41,855 nucleotides of DNA from Desulfobulbaceae bacterium (GCA_012744275.1 JAAYIE010000057.1:1-41855), one strand, 5' to 3'; shown: positions 25,867 through 35,358, counted from the first letter of the stretch. The notes: generated from the sequence alone by a model not told the origin. A program made the numbers and translations.

Positions 25867-27432
25867 ATGCCAAGCCGTAAGCCGATTTTGCTGGCGATTC
25901 TTGATGGCTGGGGTATTGCCCCTCCTGGGCCCGGCAATGCGCCTTTTGTGGCCGACACCCCCAATCTGGACTCATTTACCCAGGAATATCCCTTTGCCCT
26001 GCTCACGGCCCATAACGGACCGGTTGGCCTGCCCGTCGGCCAAATGGGGAATTCCGAGGTCGGACATCTCAATATCGGTGCGGGTCGGGTGGTGTATCAG
26101 GATTTTACCCGCATCAACAAGGCGATTGAAGACGGTTCCTTTGCCGCCAACACAGTGCTGAACAATCTCTTCGATCAGGTGGCTGCCCAGGGCGGACGGC
26201 TGCATCTCTGCGGTCTGCTTTCCGATGGCGGGGTGCATTCCCACATCAACCATCTCAGGGCGCTCCTTTTGCTAGGAGCCGCAAAGCAGTTGCAACAGGT
26301 GTTCATCCATTGCTTCATGGATGGTCGGGATACGCCGCCCGACAGCGGTCGCATCTTCATGCTCCAGTTGGAAGAGATGATACGCGAAATTGGTTGCGGC
26401 CAGATCGCCACCGTTATCGGCCGGTACTGGGCTATGGACCGCGACAAGCGTTGGGATCGGGTTGAAAAAGCCTGGAAGGCGATGATGCTGGGTGAAGGCC
26501 GTCCGGCGGTGCAGGCCTCGCAGGCGGTGGAAGAGGCCTATAAGGAAGGTCAGAGCGACGAATTCATCGAGCCGGTGGTCCTGCACGACATAAACGGTGC
26601 CCCGGTCACGACCATTGGTGACGACGACAGTCTGCTTTTTTTCAACTTCCGGGCCGACCGGGTGCGCCAATTCTGCCATGCCCTGACAGATGCCGGTTTT
26701 GCCTCCTTTGATACCCGCGGCAAACCAAGACTGCGGCAGCTGGTCACCATGACTGAGTATGAGGCGGATTTCCCCTTCCCGGTGGTCTTTCCGCCGCAAA
26801 GCATGCAGCATATTCTGGGTGAAGTGATCAGTGCGCAGGGGTTGCGGCAACTCCGCATCGCGGAAACCGAGAAGTATGCCCATGTCACCTATTTTTTCAA
26901 CGGCGGGCAGGAAGAGCCGTTGCCACAGGAGGAACGCCTGCTCATCAGTTCTCCCAGGGATGTGCCTACCTACGATCTCAAGCCCGAGATGAGCGCTGTC
27001 GAAATTACTGATATCCTGCTGCGCACCCTGAAGCAGGCGGAGGAAGCCGGCGAGGCTTATGATCTGGTGGTGCTCAATTTTGCCAACGGCGACATGGTGG
27101 GGCATACCGGAGTACTTGCCGCAGCAATCAAGGCCTGCGCCACCGTGGACAGTTGTCTGGGTCGCATACGCGAATTTTTCCAGGAGCGTGGCTGGATCAT
27201 GCTGATCACGGCGGACCACGGCAACTGTGAACAGATGATCGACCCGCACAGCCGTTGCCCCCACACCGCCCATACCACTAATCCCGTGCCCCTGATTGTG
27301 GTGGCGGATCAGCTTAAAAGTGCAACTCTGAAACAGGGGGGGGCGCTTAAGGATATCGGCCCCACAGTTCTGCACCTGATGGGGCTGGATAAACCTGCGG
27401 CAATGGACGGGGAAAATTTACTGCTTCAGTGA
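25867..27432 (+). CDS. gpmI: 2,3-bisphosphoglycerate-independent phosphoglycerate mutase
   Basis: It interconverts 3- and 2-phosphoglycerate with two manganese ions in glycolysis and gluconeogenesis. The 521 residues have normal length and show ILDGWG (metal Asp13), the phosphoserine nucleophile in MGNSEVGH (Ser63), LLSDGGVHSHINH, MDGRDTPP, NFRADR and, near the C-terminus, TADHGNCEQM with paired metal ligands, then HTAHTTNPVPL. It follows rsfS by 11 bp with CGAGG upstream of the ATG. A long minus-strand frame inside it is a codon-bias shadow. Confidence 0.96.
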   Translation: MPSRKPILLAILDGWGIAPPGPGNAPFVADTPNLDSFTQEYPFALLTAHNGPVGLPVGQMGNSEVGHLNIGAGRVVYQDFTRINKAIEDGSFAANTVLNNLFDQVAAQGGRLHLCGLLSDGGVHSHINHLRALLLLGAAKQLQQVFIHCFMDGRDTPPDSGRIFMLQLEEMIREIGCGQIATVIGRYWAMDRDKRWDRVEKAWKAMMLGEGRPAVQASQAVEEAYKEGQSDEFIEPVVLHDINGAPVTTIGDDDSLLFFNFRADRVRQFCHALTDAGFASFDTRGKPRLRQLVTMTEYEADFPFPVVFPPQSMQHILGEVISAQGLRQLRIAETEKYAHVTYFFNGGQEEPLPQEERLLISSPRDVPTYDLKPEMSAVEITDILLRTLKQAEEAGEAYDLVVLNFANGDMVGHTGVLAAAIKACATVDSCLGRIREFFQERGWIMLITADHGNCEQMIDPHSRCPHTAHTTNPVPLIVVADQLKSATLKQGGALKDIGPTVLHLMGLDKPAAMDGENLLLQ

Positions 27433-27481
27433 TCTTTTGTGCAGCAGCTTTGCAGAAAAATTCAGGTTACCCCTACTCTAC

Positions 27482-27507
27482 AGCCAAGCACTTTTAAGTG
27501 CTTGGCT
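27482..27507. terminator. Hairpin between convergent gpmI and TPR gene
   Basis: AGCCAAGCACTT and its exact complement form a 12-bp stem around TT. It lies between two converging genes and is likely a bidirectional terminator, though a long T-run is missing on both sides. Its right arm merges with repeat copy B. Confidence 0.55.
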
Positions 27508-27600
27508 TGAGCAAATGCTCACCGGGCGTATCTTTATGCACGCCTGCGTCGATAGGCATCACCTTCTTGAGGGCAATTTTTATTTTGGACCGGAATTAGG
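27496..27600. repeat. Degenerate intergenic repeat, copy B
   Basis: This is the counterpart of the stretch at 16356-16466, in the same orientation, with shared blocks AAGTGCT, GGCTT, CTGCGTCG, CTTGAGGGCA and GGACCGGAAT. On the minus strand it translates to a Lys-rich peptide ending in LLKPST, against FLKPTQ in copy A. Confidence 0.5.
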
Positions 27601-27624
27601 CGGCTATCCCCGAGGCCAGCCTGC

Positions 27625-28212
27625 TCAGTGCTTATCCTCCTCAACCTGCCGGATTAAATCCTTAAGCGCCATGCCGGTCGGAGTAACGGCTTCCGGATGC
27701 GATTTCAGGAGGATGTTCCATTCCGCCAAAGCGCCCGCTTTATCATTGAGCCCACTGTAGAGGACAACTCCTTTATTAAACCGTGCCTGCGGATGCCCCG
27801 GATCAGCGCTTAGAACCTGATCAAACTCGGCAATGGCCTCGCGATGTTTGTTGCTCTGAAAGTACATTACTCCCAGGTCCGTGCGTACATTGGTGTTACC
27901 CGGTTCTATTGCCAGCGCCCTGGTGTAGGCAGCAACGGCATTGTCAGCCTGGCCGCTGTCAAAAAAGGCATGCCCCAACTCCGCCCATACCTGGGCATTG
28001 TCCGGATCTGCCTGCGCTTTTTGTTCCAGATCGGTAATGGAGGCGCGTGCGGCAGCCCCGTTATGGTTGTGTACACCGGCCTGCTGCTGCGTTTGCGTTA
28101 GCGAAGCGGCCCGCAAGGCGCTGTAACCTACACCGCCGATAAAACCAACGATGAGGGCGGAAAGCACGGCGATGTAGAGCGTTTGTCTGGAAACGGAACC
28201 GTGGGTCTGCAT
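27625..28212 (-). CDS. Membrane-anchored TPR protein
   Basis: A 195-residue protein with one N-terminal transmembrane helix (about 12-32, LYIAVLSALIVGFIGGVGY) and a periplasmic part. A Gln/His-rich linker follows, then three TPR units at about 60-165: one with AQVWAELGHAFFDSGQADNA, one with TNVRTDLGVMYFQSNKHREA and one with PQARFNKGVVLYSGLNDKAG. The last about 20 residues hold PTGMALKDLIRQVEEDKH. Layout resembles NrfG/CcmI-type cytochrome assembly factors, but no cytochrome genes are nearby, so the partner is unknown. The start at 28212 has GACAGGAGTT upstream; a GTG/ATG six codons earlier lacks one. Confidence 0.8.
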   Translation of the reverse strand: MQTHGSVSRQTLYIAVLSALIVGFIGGVGYSALRAASLTQTQQQAGVHNHNGAAARASITDLEQKAQADPDNAQVWAELGHAFFDSGQADNAVAAYTRALAIEPGNTNVRTDLGVMYFQSNKHREAIAEFDQVLSADPGHPQARFNKGVVLYSGLNDKAGALAEWNILLKSHPEAVTPTGMALKDLIRQVEEDKH

Positions 28213-28440
28213 AAAGGCAACTCCTGTCAAGTACTGTTAAGGGCCTGTTTGGCGTGGGATTTATTCTAATTTCAATGGTGAAAATAAGCTGTTAAAGAGG
28301 CATTGCCTGCGTCCAGGCATGCTTTGCGAACATCTTTAAGCACATTCGCTGATCCGGCAACGAGAAGCCTTCACCGTGGTATCGAAATCAAGTGCAGGGT
28401 ACAGGCGAAATGGATCCTGCACAAGACAAGGTTGCGGTGT

Positions 28441-29385
28441 TTAGTTGATGATAACATCGTGGCAGATACGGAACAGTCTTTTGCCGCTATAACCACAATG
28501 GCCGCATTTTACGCTGTTGATGCTCTTTATACGGCGGGCCCTGCTTGCGCATAATTCAGCCAATTTCTGCATAAGGCTGCTTTGGGAACCGTCCATTTCC
28601 ATGGCGTAGCAATGGAGTATGCCTTTCGGTCGCAGATGGCCAAGGGCTGATTGCAGGAGGCTGGCTGCATGCCAGGGTAGGGCGATCACGATCCGGTCAA
28701 AAGATTGCTGCAAAGAGGCTAGCTTGGCGCTTGCCTCACCACTGTGCAGGCGCACAGTGGTGAGGCATCTGTTTTTTCGCAGGCTCTGCAGACCGCAGCT
28801 GTGCGCAGCAGGATTCATCTCTATGCCGTCCACAGTCTGTGCCTGGCTGTGGCGGGCGATGGTGAGGGGATATGGGCCAGCGCCTGAACCGAGTACACAA
28901 ACTTTCTCCTGTGCCTGCACCAACTGCGCTATCCGCATCCTCTCCCCGGCTAAGCGAGTAGAGAAATAGACGGTGGCCAAATCCAGGTACAGGGAGACAC
29001 CGTTTTCCCGGTGCAGGGTGGTCAAGCGTTGTTCACCTGCCACGACCTTGAGGGCAATGAGGCGCTGTGCGCCGCTGTAGTTTCCCTGACGCAGGGCAAC
29101 CACCCCAATATGCTTGAACAAGGTCAGTATAACCTCTCCAATTCGGTCAGCCTGACTGAGGATGCTCTGGGGCAGAGTTAAAAGAGCTATATCACCGATG
29201 GTGTCGAAGCCACCGGGAAGCAGGTGCGGGGGTATGTCCGGCAGGTAGAGGGCAAGTTGCGGACGCAGGCGTTTGTCTGGGGTGCGACAAGGTGCAGCGA
29301 GGTTATACTCAGGGGAGGCAGGCGTGCTGACTATGGTACGAGTCTCCGGATCCGACAGGAAGGAAGTCGTGTTACGGCTTTTCAC
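28441..29385 (-). CDS. Trm5/TYW2-like class I methyltransferase
   Basis: A 314-residue putative RNA methyltransferase. The N-terminal part has GGFDTIGDIALLTLP, IGEVILTLFKHIGVVALRQG and the extended GVSLYLDLATVYFSTRLAGER, all in the order seen in archaeal Trm5 (tRNA m1G37) and TYW2 proteins. The SAM loop is CVLGSGAGPYPL, followed by GIEMNPAAH and, at motif IV, RIVIALPWHA. The C-terminal CGHCGYS could hold a metal. Bacteria normally make m1G37 with the unrelated TrmD, so the substrate is open. The start is a GTG at 29385 without a clear ribosome binding site and is uncertain. It follows the zf-HC2-like gene by 44 bp. Confidence 0.75.
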   Translation of the reverse strand: MKSRNTTSFLSDPETRTIVSTPASPEYNLAAPCRTPDKRLRPQLALYLPDIPPHLLPGGFDTIGDIALLTLPQSILSQADRIGEVILTLFKHIGVVALRQGNYSGAQRLIALKVVAGEQRLTTLHRENGVSLYLDLATVYFSTRLAGERMRIAQLVQAQEKVCVLGSGAGPYPLTIARHSQAQTVDGIEMNPAAHSCGLQSLRKNRCLTTVRLHSGEASAKLASLQQSFDRIVIALPWHAASLLQSALGHLRPKGILHCYAMEMDGSQSSLMQKLAELCASRARRIKSINSVKCGHCGYSGKRLFRICHDVIIN

Positions 29386-29429
29386 TGTAACCCACGAGGG
29401 GTGTTAGGGTGGATAGCAGGGAGAAGGGA

Positions 29430-29753
29430 TCAGATTTCGTCTTCTTCACCGGCTTCTTCATCGAGCTCGTCCTCGTCCTCGTTATCGCTTGAGTATTCAT
29501 CGTCATCCTGCTCAGCATCACTGTCTTCCTTGTCTGCAGTTTCCACCTGAATGGGGGTGATGATTTTAGACTCAGGGAAGATAAACTCGCGAATTTTCTC
29601 TACTTCTTCCGACAGCATGAGATCTTTGGCACAGGTTGGGCAGTTTTTGACATGCTGGTCAACAAAGCGCATCATGCGAGCAGGGGCCATAGTTTCCTGC
29701 TTTACCTGCAGGTACCATTCCTTAATCAGGCGAATAAGCTGTTCACATTCCAT
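29430..29753 (-). CDS. Small zf-HC2-like protein with acidic tail
   Basis: A 107-residue cytoplasmic protein. The N-terminal 45 residues fit an anti-sigma-type zinc finger: Cys3, then His34, Cys38 and Cys41 in HVKNCPTC (the H-x3-C-x2-C pattern). Residues from about 72 to the end are strongly acidic, about half Asp/Glu. There is no membrane segment and no sigma-factor gene beside it, so it may be a free zinc-binding regulator, not a classical anti-sigma factor. A good sigma70-type promoter lies about 85 bp upstream. It is followed by the Trm5-like gene. I do not recognise a named family. Confidence 0.75.
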   Translation of the reverse strand: MECEQLIRLIKEWYLQVKQETMAPARMMRFVDQHVKNCPTCAKDLMLSEEVEKIREFIFPESKIITPIQVETADKEDSDAEQDDDEYSSDNEDEDELDEEAGEEDEI

Positions 29754-29838
29754 GGGTGGTTTATGCTAAAAATCGATAGAATAAAAAGTTATAAGTTGAT
29801 GGTAAAGCGTAGGTCTGCGTAGGCTGAAGACGGGGCGC

Positions 29839-29868
29839 ACTATAATAAAAAGTTGTTTTTCCGGTCAA
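29839..29868 (-). promoter_or_regulatory. Sigma70-type promoter
   Basis: On the minus strand TTGACC and TATAGT are spaced by 18 bp, five matches to consensus in each. It points at the zf-HC2-like gene and leaves a leader of about 80 nt. Confidence 0.65.
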
Positions 29869-29921
29869 CACCTATTAAGAGATATATTCGCTTTATCTCA
29901 CCCTTAACACGGTAAAGAAAA

Positions 29922-30019
29922 GGAAGTGGAAAGGGCGCTGGTGGCTCTCCCGGACTTCAAATCCGGTGTGCCGGGTGAAAAACTCGGCAGGTGGGTTCGA
30001 TTCCCATGCACTTCCGCCA
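29922..30019 (+). tRNA. selC: tRNA-Sec (anticodon UCA)
   Basis: A 98-nt selenocysteine tRNA. The acceptor GGAAGTG pairs with CACTTCC, the anticodon loop is CTTCAAA with UCA, a long variable arm (GTGCCGGG...CTCGGCA region) follows, the T-loop is GTGGGTTCGATTCCCAT, and CCA is encoded. The long variable arm, the UCA anticodon and the extended acceptor separate it from tRNA-Ser. A run of six Ts follows. It implies that the genome uses selenocysteine, although selA, selB and selD are not in the window. Confidence 0.95.
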
Positions 30020-30324
30020 ATTTTTTGTCATCATGGTTGTCTAACATTCTTTCCCGGGGCCTTCCCTGTTTCAAGGGCAGAGTTTGAGTTGCCTTGCCCG
30101 ACTATTCAGTGTTTCATTTATCTCAGCTGTTCGATTTGTTTGGTTTTTTTACAACCGCAGCTTATCCCAATTATCATTTGCCCTGTTCCAGTACCTTTGA
30201 TTTCCATGCAGTTATTAGGCGTTATCAAGCAAAGAAAAATCCCCTCTTTCCTTGAAAAGAGGGGATCTATTCCTGAGAAAGCAGGAGCATTAAGCTGCCT
30301 GTTTCTTTAGAGTTTTACATATAA
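30020..30324. other. Gap between selC and the Ala-rich lipoprotein gene
   Basis: About 300 bp. The right part holds the terminator of the leftward lipoprotein gene; the rest has no gene or structure I can support. Open frames starting inside selC are chance frames. Confidence 0.5.
30234..30266 (-). terminator. Intrinsic terminator of the Ala-rich lipoprotein gene
   Basis: An 11-bp stem (30256-30266 with 30239-30249, loop of 6 nt) runs leftward into TTTTTC. It lies about 60 bp past the lipoprotein stop. Confidence 0.85.
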
Positions 30325-30771
30325 TCAGCAGCCTTCAAGCTTAACCTTCGCCCGGCGGGCTCCCTTTTTGGCTTCCTCGGCGGCATCAGCTGCATCCTGC
30401 TTGACCTCGGTGGCGGCTTCTTTTGTTGTCTCAGCAGCCTTTTCGCCAGCCTGCTGCAGCTTCTCGCCAGCTTCAACAGCAGCAGCCTTCATTTCCTGAC
30501 CAGCCTGCTTAATTTCCTCAGCGGCCTTTTCGCCAGCCTGCTGTGCAGCCTCGCCAGTAGCAACGGCTGCATCCTTCACGTTTTCACCAGCCTGTTTCAT
30601 GGACTCACCGGCTGCCTGCATGGATTGTTTTGCTTCTTCCATGGGCTTGCTTGTTTCCTGCTGGGTTGTTGTCTGTGCTTTCTTCTCTTCATTGTTGGAG
30701 CAGCCAACCACGAAGGCGGAAACTGCCAGCAACATCAAAGCGGTCATAAAGATTTTTTTCGTCGATACCAT
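30325..30771 (-). CDS. Ala/Lys/Glu-rich helical lipoprotein
   Basis: A 148-residue lipoprotein with lipobox VVGC (Cys24) and AAGGAGGA upstream of the ATG. The mature part is almost entirely low-complexity amphipathic helix with repeating units of about 11 residues built on AxxAGExxKxA, for example in MKQAGENVKDAA, QQAGEKAAEEIKQAGQ and LQQAGEKAAETTK. This style is shared by late-embryogenesis-type and apolipoprotein-like proteins and by Lpp-like envelope spacers. Whether it forms a trimeric coiled coil cannot be told. The last residue is a Cys (KLEGC), which is odd and could be a disulfide or cross-link point. Likely abundant in the envelope. Confidence 0.82.
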   Translation of the reverse strand: MVSTKKIFMTALMLLAVSAFVVGCSNNEEKKAQTTTQQETSKPMEEAKQSMQAAGESMKQAGENVKDAAVATGEAAQQAGEKAAEEIKQAGQEMKAAAVEAGEKLQQAGEKAAETTKEAATEVKQDAADAAEEAKKGARRAKVKLEGC

Positions 30772-30905
30772 GGATTATCCTCCTTGTTATAAACAGGTGG
30801 CTAGGCCACCTTTGACGGAACCTGCTCAAGACGGCACTATGCCGCCTGTAGCGTGCAGGTTGGTTTGAATGGAGCTTTGCTAATATGCGCTATGGATTGA
30901 TTCGA

Positions 30906-31787
30906 TCATTGAGCTGTTTCGGTGTGCAGCAGGGGGTACCCCATTTCTGCTCGCTGTTCGACATAGCGCTGCGCGACCTGACGGGCAATATGCCGGATTC
31001 TACCGATATAGCGGGTGCGTTCCGCAACACTAATGGCTTTGCGTGCATCCAAAAGGTTAAAGGTGTGGGAACATTTAAGACAGTAATCATAGGCAGGTAA
31101 TATAAGGCCGGCCTCAACCAGTTTCAAGGCTTCACCTTCAAAAGTACTGAAGGCGCGGCTTAATTCGGGAACGTTGGCGTATTCGAAGTTGAAGGCCGAG
31201 AATTCACGCTCTGCCTGATGGAAAATTTCGCCATAGCTGACTGCACTGTTCCAGGCAATATCGTACACGGAATCTACCTTTTGCAGGTACATGGCAATGC
31301 GTTCGAGCCCGTAAGTGATTTCCACGGTAATTGGCTTCAGGTCAATGGATCCTGCCTGCTGGAAATAGGTGAACTGGGTGATTTCCATACCGTCCAGCCA
31401 AACTTCCCAGCCCAGTCCCCAAGCGCCGAGGGTAGGGGATTCCCAGTCATCTTCGACAAAGCGAATGTCGTGTTCAAGCAGGTTCAAACCAAAGCCTTCC
31501 AAGCTTTTTAAGTACATGGCCTGCACATCAACAGGCGAAGGTTTGATCACTACCTGATACTGGTAGTAGTGCTGCAAGCGGTTAGGGTTCTCACCGTAGC
31601 GTCCGTCAGTGGGACGCCGGGATGGCTGTACATAGGCGGCCTTCCATGGTTCCGGTCCGAGCGAGCGTAACAGTGTGGCCGGATGAAAAGTGCCCGCACC
31701 TACCTCCATGTCGTAGGGTTGCATAACCAGGCAACCGGCGGAGGCCCAGTAACTGTTGAGTGAGGCGATAATATCCTGAAAATACAT
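30906..31787 (-). CDS. glyQ: Glycyl-tRNA synthetase alpha subunit
   Basis: The catalytic alpha chain of the bacterial alpha2beta2 enzyme that charges tRNA-Gly; 293 residues, normal length. Seen: [68 protein letters not shown] and [13 protein letters not shown]. The gene for the beta chain (glyS) normally follows directly; here the next gene leftward is the unrelated lipoprotein after 134 bp, so glyS must lie elsewhere. It is divergent from uvrA with about 155 bp between starts. A hairpin at 30796-30811 (AGGTGG...CCACCT) may end its transcript. Confidence 0.96.
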   Translation of the reverse strand: MYFQDIIASLNSYWASAGCLVMQPYDMEVGAGTFHPATLLRSLGPEPWKAAYVQPSRRPTDGRYGENPNRLQHYYQYQVVIKPSPVDVQAMYLKSLEGFGLNLLEHDIRFVEDDWESPTLGAWGLGWEVWLDGMEITQFTYFQQAGSIDLKPITVEITYGLERIAMYLQKVDSVYDIAWNSAVSYGEIFHQAEREFSAFNFEYANVPELSRAFSTFEGEALKLVEAGLILPAYDYCLKCSHTFNLLDARKAISVAERTRYIGRIRHIARQVAQRYVEQRAEMGYPLLHTETAQ

Positions 31788-31943
31788 AGCCTGCAGAAAG
31801 AGTTGATTGTTGCTGATTCGATGCCTACTATAACAACGCTACTCTACCATACGCGCCTATGGGGGTAAACGAAATTGTCGCCACAGCCCGTGTATACTGT
31901 CATTCCCTGCTGTCCACCGTTTTATTCAGACAAATGAGTTGAT

Positions 31944-34781
31944 ATGGAACCGCAAGAAATTCGCATTCGGGGCGCACGGATGCACAATCTGAAAAATATT
32001 TCCGTTGATCTGCCCCGCAACAAACTCATCGTCTTTACCGGCCTGTCCGGATCGGGCAAGTCCACCTTAGCCTTTGATACCCTTTATGCCGAGGGGCAGC
32101 GTCGTTATGTAGAGTCGCTCTCCACTTATGCCCGTCAATTTTTAGGCCAGATGGACAAGCCCGATGTAGACCAGCTGGATGGCCTTTCTCCGGCGGTTTC
32201 CATTGAGCAGAAAACGACCAGTAAAAACCCGCGCTCCACCGTGGGCACGGTCACGGAGATATATGATTATCTCCGCCTGCTGTTTGCCCGGGCTGGCCAG
32301 CCACACTGTCACAAATGCGGCGACCCTATCCGTTCCCAGTCCATTACCGATATGCTGGATCTGCTTTTGGCTGAGCCCGAGGGTAGTAAATGTATCCTGA
32401 TGGCACCCCTGGTGCAGCGCAAAAAAGGTGAGCACGAGCAGGTTTTGCAGCAGCTCCAGCGGGAGGGCTATGTGCGAGTGCGGGTGGATGGAGTCATGCG
32501 GCAGTTAGGCGAAGAAATCAAGCTGGAAAAAAACAAATTCCATAGCATTGAGGCAGTGGTCGATCGCTTGGTGCTCAAGCCGGGCCTGCGGCGGCGACTG
32601 GATGAATCGGTGAGCACGGCAGTGGCCCTGGGAAATGGTGTGATGATTGCCTATTTCCCGGACACGGGCGAGGAACGGCTGTACAGCGAGTCTGCTGCCT
32701 GCCACCAATGCGGCATTTCTGTGCCAGAACTCTCGCCACAGCTCTTTTCCTTCAATAATCCGCAGGGCGCCTGCCCGGAGTGCGATGGCCTGGGAGTTAA
32801 TCAGTTCATCGACGAGGGTCTGGTCGTGCCAGACGACTCCTTAAGCATTACTGAGGGCGCTATCAAACCCTGGTACTACCGCAAGCTTGCGCCCTACACC
32901 GTACCCTGGATGGAGGCCCTGGTGCGGCATTACGGCTTTGACGTACAGGTCCCTTTTTGGGATCTGCCTGCAGCCATCCGCAAGGTACTGTTGTACGGCA
33001 GCGGCCGGGAAAAAATTGAACTGAGCCTGGGTCGGGGCCAGACCAGGCGAGTTTCTCAGCAGGTTTTTGAGGGCCTTATTCCTCGATTGAATCGCCTGGC
33101 CAAAGAAACGAGCTCTCTGCGGATGCGGGAATTGGTCAACAGTTTCATGTCGGAACAGGGGTGCCCGGCCTGTGGCGGTGCACGTTTGCGGCCTGAAGCC
33201 CTGGCCGTTCGAGCAGGCTCCTGGACCATTGATGCCCTGACCCGGCTCTCCATTGACCGCGCTATCCAAGCACTGGAGCAGTTACAGCTGGATGAGCGGA
33301 ACAGCACCATTGCCGCGCCCATTTGCAAGGAGATTCAGGAACGGCTGCGTTTCCTCCAAGGTGTGGGCCTGGGGTACCTCACCCTGGAACGCAACTCCGG
33401 CACCCTGTCTGGTGGCGAAGCTCAGCGTATTCGCCTGGCTTCGCAAATCGGTTCAGGTCTGGCCGGGGTGCTTTATATACTCGATGAACCCAGCATCGGC
33501 CTGCATCAGCGCGATAACAATAAACTCATTAAAACCCTGGTGAGCCTGCGCGATCTGGGCAACACGGTTATTGTGGTGGAGCACGACAGCGATACCATTG
33601 CCACGGCAGACCATGTGCTGGATATTGGCCCGGGCGCAGGCGTGCACGGCGGTCAAATCCTTTATTCCGGACCGGTGCCGGGCCTTTTGGACTGTGAAAA
33701 TTCACTTACCGGCGGCTATCTTTCCGGTCGGCTGAAAATAGAAGTGCCGCGCCAGCGCCGCCCGGTGCGAAAGGGGAAGAACAAGTGGATTGAACTACGG
33801 GGCGCACATGTGAACAATCTCAAAAACCTTACCGTGCCTTTCCCCTTGGGAGTGATGACTTGTGTTACCGGGGTGTCTGGCTCGGGTAAAAGTTCGCTCG
33901 TCATGGAAACCCTATTGAAAGAGGCGCAGCGTTATTTTAACGACAAGCAGGGTTTTTTGAAGGGGCAACCACTTCTTTTCGGTCAGGAGCAGCTCGATAA
34001 GGTGATTGATATCGACCAAAGTCCCATTGGCAGAACGCCACGCTCCAATCCGGCCACCTATACCGGAGTAATGACCCCAATTCGCGAAATGATGGCCCGA
34101 CTGCCCGAAGCCAGGGCCCGGGGCTACAAGCCGGGCCGTTTCAGTTTTAACATTAAGGGTGGACGCTGCGAGACCTGCGAGGGTGATGGGGTGTTGCGCA
34201 TTACTATGCATTTTTTGCCGGATGTTTATGTGGCCTGCGAGCGTTGCCGGGGCAGACGCTACAACGAGGAAACTCTGGATATCCGCTACAAAGACAGGAA
34301 TATATCGGAAATCTTAAACATGACCGTGGAGGAGGCACTGGAGTTTTTCCAGAACGTGCCCAGCATCAAAAATCGGTTACAAACCATTGTGGATGTAGGC
34401 TTGGGTTATCTGCGCCTGGGTCAGTCTTCAGTCACCCTTTCCGGCGGAGAGGCCCAACGGGTGAAGCTGGCCAAGGAGCTGAGCCGTCGTTCCACCGGCA
34501 AAACCCTGTATATTCTTGATGAACCCACCACCGGTTTGCATCCGGCCGATATCCAGCATCTGTTAGAAGTGCTGGCCCGCCTGGTGGATACCGGCAACAC
34601 CGTGGTGGTGATTGAACATAATCTTGATGTCATCAAAACAGCAGACTATGTTGTCGATATCGGCCCGGAAGGGGGGGATGCGGGCGGTCAGGTCATTGCC
34701 ACCGGCACCCCCGAGGAAATCGCTGCTTGCGAACAATCCTACACCGGCCGTTTTTTGAAGCAGCTACTCAATGGCAATTGA
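31944..34781 (+). CDS. uvrA: Excinuclease ABC subunit A
   Basis: The damage-sensing ATPase of nucleotide excision repair, 945 residues. It has two ABC modules: Walker [10 protein letters not shown] (33-41) and, in the second half, GVSGSGKSS, each with its LSGGEAQR signature and LDEPSIGLH or LDEPTTGLH. Zinc sites are [15 protein letters not shown] with CPECDGLG, and CETCEGDGV with CERCRGRRY. It has normal length. The start follows a short AT-rich leader without a strong ribosome binding site. I could not identify a LexA box with confidence. Confidence 0.97.
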   Translation: MEPQEIRIRGARMHNLKNISVDLPRNKLIVFTGLSGSGKSTLAFDTLYAEGQRRYVESLSTYARQFLGQMDKPDVDQLDGLSPAVSIEQKTTSKNPRSTVGTVTEIYDYLRLLFARAGQPHCHKCGDPIRSQSITDMLDLLLAEPEGSKCILMAPLVQRKKGEHEQVLQQLQREGYVRVRVDGVMRQLGEEIKLEKNKFHSIEAVVDRLVLKPGLRRRLDESVSTAVALGNGVMIAYFPDTGEERLYSESAACHQCGISVPELSPQLFSFNNPQGACPECDGLGVNQFIDEGLVVPDDSLSITEGAIKPWYYRKLAPYTVPWMEALVRHYGFDVQVPFWDLPAAIRKVLLYGSGREKIELSLGRGQTRRVSQQVFEGLIPRLNRLAKETSSLRMRELVNSFMSEQGCPACGGARLRPEALAVRAGSWTIDALTRLSIDRAIQALEQLQLDERNSTIAAPICKEIQERLRFLQGVGLGYLTLERNSGTLSGGEAQRIRLASQIGSGLAGVLYILDEPSIGLHQRDNNKLIKTLVSLRDLGNTVIVVEHDSDTIATADHVLDIGPGAGVHGGQILYSGPVPGLLDCENSLTGGYLSGRLKIEVPRQRRPVRKGKNKWIELRGAHVNNLKNLTVPFPLGVMTCVTGVSGSGKSSLVMETLLKEAQRYFNDKQGFLKGQPLLFGQEQLDKVIDIDQSPIGRTPRSNPATYTGVMTPIREMMARLPEARARGYKPGRFSFNIKGGRCETCEGDGVLRITMHFLPDVYVACERCRGRRYNEETLDIRYKDRNISEILNMTVEEALEFFQNVPSIKNRLQTIVDVGLGYLRLGQSSVTLSGGEAQRVKLAKELSRRSTGKTLYILDEPTTGLHPADIQHLLEVLARLVDTGNTVVVIEHNLDVIKTADYVVDIGPEGGDAGGQVIATGTPEEIAACEQSYTGRFLKQLLNGN

Positions 34782-34893
34782 GCTTTTTCATTTTTTTCAC
34801 GGCGTTTCCCTGCTACCATGCCGGACACGCCTTTGCCGATGCCTGACGCCTGATGTCTAGTGCATCGCACCCATTTTCATTCAAGGAGTCATA

Positions 34894-35358
34894 ATGTTAG
34901 ACCAGAGCGAGCAGCAGACTGAACAACCGGTTTTTCGCATGCAAAAAATGTACATCAAGGACTTGTCCTTTGAGTCACCGCATGCGCCCAAGGTATTTCT
35001 TGCCCAGAAGCAGGATCCCAAGGTCGATTTTGACCTGAAGTTGAAAAACGAGATGGTCGCCGAGGGCAACTATGAGGTTTCCCTGGCCATCACCGCCAAG
35101 GTTTTGGACAAGGCCAATGAAGATGCGGTTATGTTCATCATTGAGATTGAGCATGCGGCTGTTTTTCTTCTACGCAATATTCCAGAAGAGCACATGAGTC
35201 GCGTGCTGGCGGTTGACTGTCCGCTTATGCTCTTCCCCTTTACCCGGCAGATTATCAGTCAGCTCTCCCTGGATGGCGGGTTTATGCCTTTCCTGATGGA
35301 GCCCATCAACTTTGTCGCCCTCTACGACAATATGCAAAAACAGAAGCAGGACGCCTGA
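34894..35358 (+). CDS. secB: Protein-export chaperone SecB
   Basis: A tetrameric cytoplasmic chaperone that keeps preproteins unfolded and hands them to SecA. The 154 residues carry the family core FRMQKMYIKDLSFESPHAP, the strand-rich middle DFDLKLKNEMVAEGNYEV, the DCPLMLFPFTRQIISQL segment and the C-terminal GGFMPFLMEPINFVALY. AAGGAG precedes the ATG. It lies 112 bp after uvrA. SecB is mainly proteobacterial, which supports the taxonomic guess. Confidence 0.96.
   Translation: MLDQSEQQTEQPVFRMQKMYIKDLSFESPHAPKVFLAQKQDPKVDFDLKLKNEMVAEGNYEVSLAITAKVLDKANEDAVMFIIEIEHAAVFLLRNIPEEHMSRVLAVDCPLMLFPFTRQIISQLSLDGGFMPFLMEPINFVALYDNMQKQKQDA

Noticed and set aside
26272-27375. 367-codon minus-strand frame inside gpmI
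   Set aside because: Complete overlap with a clear enzyme gene; composition is that of an antisense shadow.
28303-28554. Plus-strand frame overlapping the end of the Trm5-like gene
   Set aside because: No ribosome binding site and it overlaps a better supported gene in antisense.
29966-30310. Frame starting inside selC
   Set aside because: It begins within the tRNA and its composition is not protein-like.
31880-31900. LexA (SOS) box before uvrA
   Set aside because: GTGTATACTGTCA has some symmetry but does not match a LexA consensus I can defend for this lineage.
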